A DNA stretch of 5,763 nt, taken from an uncultured Hyphomicrobiales bacterium (GTDB taxonomy: Bacteria > Pseudomonadota > Alphaproteobacteria > Rhizobiales > Beijerinckiaceae). A model generated the notes under the pieces. It saw only the letters and a program-made list of their open reading frames with translations, was not told the origin of the DNA and searched no databases. Below are positions 4,907 through 5,763 of the stretch, one piece after another. How positions within the stretch are numbered: position 1 is the first letter of the stretch; the number at the start of each line of letters is the position of its first letter. Made by a program: the position numbers and the translations under genes. The DNA is taken from the NCBI GenBank assembly GCA_903932565.1, contig CAIZGQ010000822.1:1-5763 (forward strand). Reading direction: 5' to 3'.

Positions 4907-5173
4907 AGGGGTAGGGTTTGCAGTAGCGGAGGCCGTGCCAGACAGGGCGGCAAACTCGCTCTTGATGGCGCCGATGATGTTGACCACCAGGGTCGAGGAC
5001 ATGCCCTGCGCCGTCAGGAACACCGACAAGCTGGACATGGCAAAATCCACAATCGTGGAAGCCCACGGCAGATGCGCAAAGTACACCGCGTCCTTGTGAA
5101 GCTCTTCGGCGGACTTGGTGACAAACTGGGCCGGGGTGATCTGGCCCTTGAACAGTTGGGACGTGAGAGACAT
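4895..5173 (-). CDS. Hypothetical phage protein next to the holin-like gene, 92 aa
   Basis: I do not recognise the family. The start ATG 5173 has AGAGGA (5186-5181) with a 7-base spacer; that site overlaps the stop of the holin-like gene. The N-terminal half (QLFKGQITPAQFVTKSAEEL) is polar and helical. A Trp-containing segment (FAHLPWASTIVDFAM, residues 32-46) leads to a moderately hydrophobic, amphipathic region (residues 47-70, SSLSVFLTAQG, then TLVVNIIGAI) that might touch a membrane. A low-complexity Thr/Pro/Ala tail (residues 77-92) follows. Its position directly after a two-TM protein in a lysis-type operon suggests a holin/antiholin or accessory lysis role, but it could equally be a soluble structural protein. 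A 7-bp hairpin spans its stop. Confidence 0.75.
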   Translation of the reverse strand: MSLTSQLFKGQITPAQFVTKSAEELHKDAVYFAHLPWASTIVDFAMSSLSVFLTAQGMSSTLVVNIIGAIKSEFAALSGTASATANPTPPAP

Positions 5174-5184
5174 GTCGGTTTCCT

Positions 5185-5358
5185 CTATTGCGGGGGGTTC
5201 GGGTTCTTTTCCCCAAAAAAACTCTTGAGATTCAGGAGCGCAAAGCAGCCCGTCACGATGCTGGAATAAAGCGGGCTCGCGTGGCCGAACGTCTCCGCTG
5301 CGATGCAAGCAAACATCAGGCCCACGACCATGGCCTTGACGACTGTTTCGCCCATCAT
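5185..5358 (-). CDS. Two-TM small membrane protein, holin-like, 57 aa
   Basis: Two hydrophobic helices are visible: residues about 5-24 (VVKAMVVGLMFACIAAETFG) and about 29-48 (PLYSSIVTGCFALLNLKSFF), with a short Gly/His/Ala turn between them. A polar, Lys- and Pro-containing C-terminus (GEKNPNPPQ) follows. This is the plan of a small class II holin, which would form the inner-membrane lesion that starts lysis; its position ahead of spanin candidates fits. The start is ATG 5358 (or 5355), with AAGGA at 5369-5365 and a 6-base spacer. The frame is also open upstream into an oxidoreductase-like sequence without a stop, so the same residues could be the end of a longer product. The internal Shine-Dalgarno site argues for separate initiation. 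The stop overlaps the next gene's ribosome binding site. The holin function is inferred. Confidence 0.7.
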   Translation of the reverse strand: MMGETVVKAMVVGLMFACIAAETFGHASPLYSSIVTGCFALLNLKSFFGEKNPNPPQ

Positions 5359-5742
5359 GCTTGATCCTTTTTGACTTGAGACCTGAGCGAGAATCGGTGC
5401 ACCTGACCAGCCGTTTTGAGCCGAAAAAAGCGCGGCGGCTTCGTCTTTTTTGAGCACGCTGCCGGCCTCAACTTGGAGATCCAGAGCGTCGGCAAACGGC
5501 CCTGGGTCTACTGACAACCCGCGCGCGCCCAAATCCATCTTAGCCTCACTGCCCGTATCGCGTCGGCTTGCTAAACGCCCACCGACACCCCGGCTCTTTT
5601 CAAAAACAACGAGCTCGAGCGGGTCGGCTCCAAATCCAATGCGTAACTGGCGGCAGAGCCATGCTCCCGAAAGACCTGCGCCCACAATGGCAACTTTCAT
5701 CCTCGGTATCTTACCCAATCCGTTTGACCCGCATAGCGTCAT
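5185..5742 (-). CDS. Chimeric ORF: renalase-like FAD/NAD(P) oxidoreductase N-terminus running in frame into the holin-like protein
   Basis: Upstream of the two-TM protein the frame stays open to ATG 5742, which has AGGA with a 6- to 7-base spacer; ATG 5700 is the more family-like start but has a poor site. From 5700 the protein begins MKVAIVGAGLSG, a Rossmann dinucleotide-binding loop (GxGxxG). It continues with LELVVFEKSRGVGGRLASRR (FAD-binding second strand with Glu, then the GG-R motif) and MDLGARGLSVD, the counterpart of DHGAQYF in renalase-like flavin amine-oxidase-fold proteins. NGWSGAP may match the family's later VGVPGM. Such enzymes are usually above 300 residues. Here the match ends near base 5370, after about 110 residues, and the holin-like protein follows, so there is no substrate domain and no catalysis is expected. 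It is either a truncated gene at a DNA junction or a genuine fusion. Confidence 0.55.
   Translation of the reverse strand: MTLCGSNGLGKIPRMKVAIVGAGLSGAWLCRQLRIGFGADPLELVVFEKSRGVGGRLASRRDTGSEAKMDLGARGLSVDPGPFADALDLQVEAGSVLKKDEAAALFSAQNGWSGAPILAQVSSQKGSSMMGETVVKAMVVGLMFACIAAETFGHASPLYSSIVTGCFALLNLKSFFGEKNPNPPQ
5365..5369 (-). promoter_or_regulatory. Ribosome binding site for the holin-like gene
   Basis: AAGGA on the - strand, 6 bases before ATG 5358. It lies within the open frame that continues from the oxidoreductase-like segment and supports an independent start for the two-TM protein. Confidence 0.5.
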
Positions 5743-5763
5743 TTTGCTTCCTCTCCCGCACGC

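Noticed and set aside
1..5763. Complete small circular element
   Set aside because: The window edges show no terminal repeat, and frames at both edges are open without a meaningful join; a fragment of a larger phage genome is more likely.
1..5763. CRISPR array or insertion sequence
   Set aside because: No regularly spaced direct repeats and no transposase or terminal inverted repeats were seen.

Overview
The window looks like a stretch of a temperate tailed-phage (Caudoviricetes-type) genome from a moderately GC-rich proteobacterium, most likely an alphaproteobacterium. That host guess rests on the style of the small phage proteins and on GC-rich codon use; no gene fixes it. Genes are tightly packed, many with 1- or 4-base start/stop overlaps, and the content is integrase, excisionase-type HTH, small accessory proteins and a lysis-type cluster.

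Left block (1-2032, + strand): the tail of a Cys-containing phage protein, a three-module Pro-linked accessory protein, a small Cys/Gly/His-rich protein, an excisionase-like HTH protein, and a complete tyrosine integrase. The first four genes are chained by TGATG or GTGA junctions. The integrase starts inside the excisionase reading frame, after a strong GGAGG site.

Attachment region (about 2033-2180): 12 bases after the integrase stop lies the 5' half of a tRNA-Leu(UAG) gene on the - strand. It runs from the acceptor 5' end through the anticodon loop and then stops matching. A tRNA-like promoter lies just upstream of it. This is best read as the phage attachment site, with strand exchange in the anticodon loop. 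Because integrase lies on one side and a lysis cluster on the other, the order is that expected of attP in a circular (or tandem) phage genome rather than of one end of a single integrated prophage.

Right block (2181-5763): a GIY-YIG family (T5orf172/MUG113-like) protein on the + strand converges on a seven-gene - strand operon. In transcription order the operon is: a two-TM holin-like protein, an unknown 92-aa protein, a 68-aa helical protein, a short TM-plus-helix protein (inner spanin candidate), an overlapping Rz1-like lipoprotein (outer spanin candidate), a TM-plus-coiled-coil protein, and a 399-aa metallophosphoesterase with an N-terminal HTH-like segment. At the right edge the holin reading frame is continuous with the first ~110 residues of a renalase-like FAD/NAD(P)-binding oxidoreductase. 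This is either a truncated gene at a DNA junction or a real fusion.

How it fits together: the left block handles integration and excision, the central tRNA fragment is the recombination substrate, and the right block is mainly host lysis with accessory nuclease and phosphoesterase functions. The least ordinary points are the 5'-half-plus-promoter att site, the 211-bp open-frame overlap between excisionase and integrase, and the in-frame oxidoreductase/holin junction.
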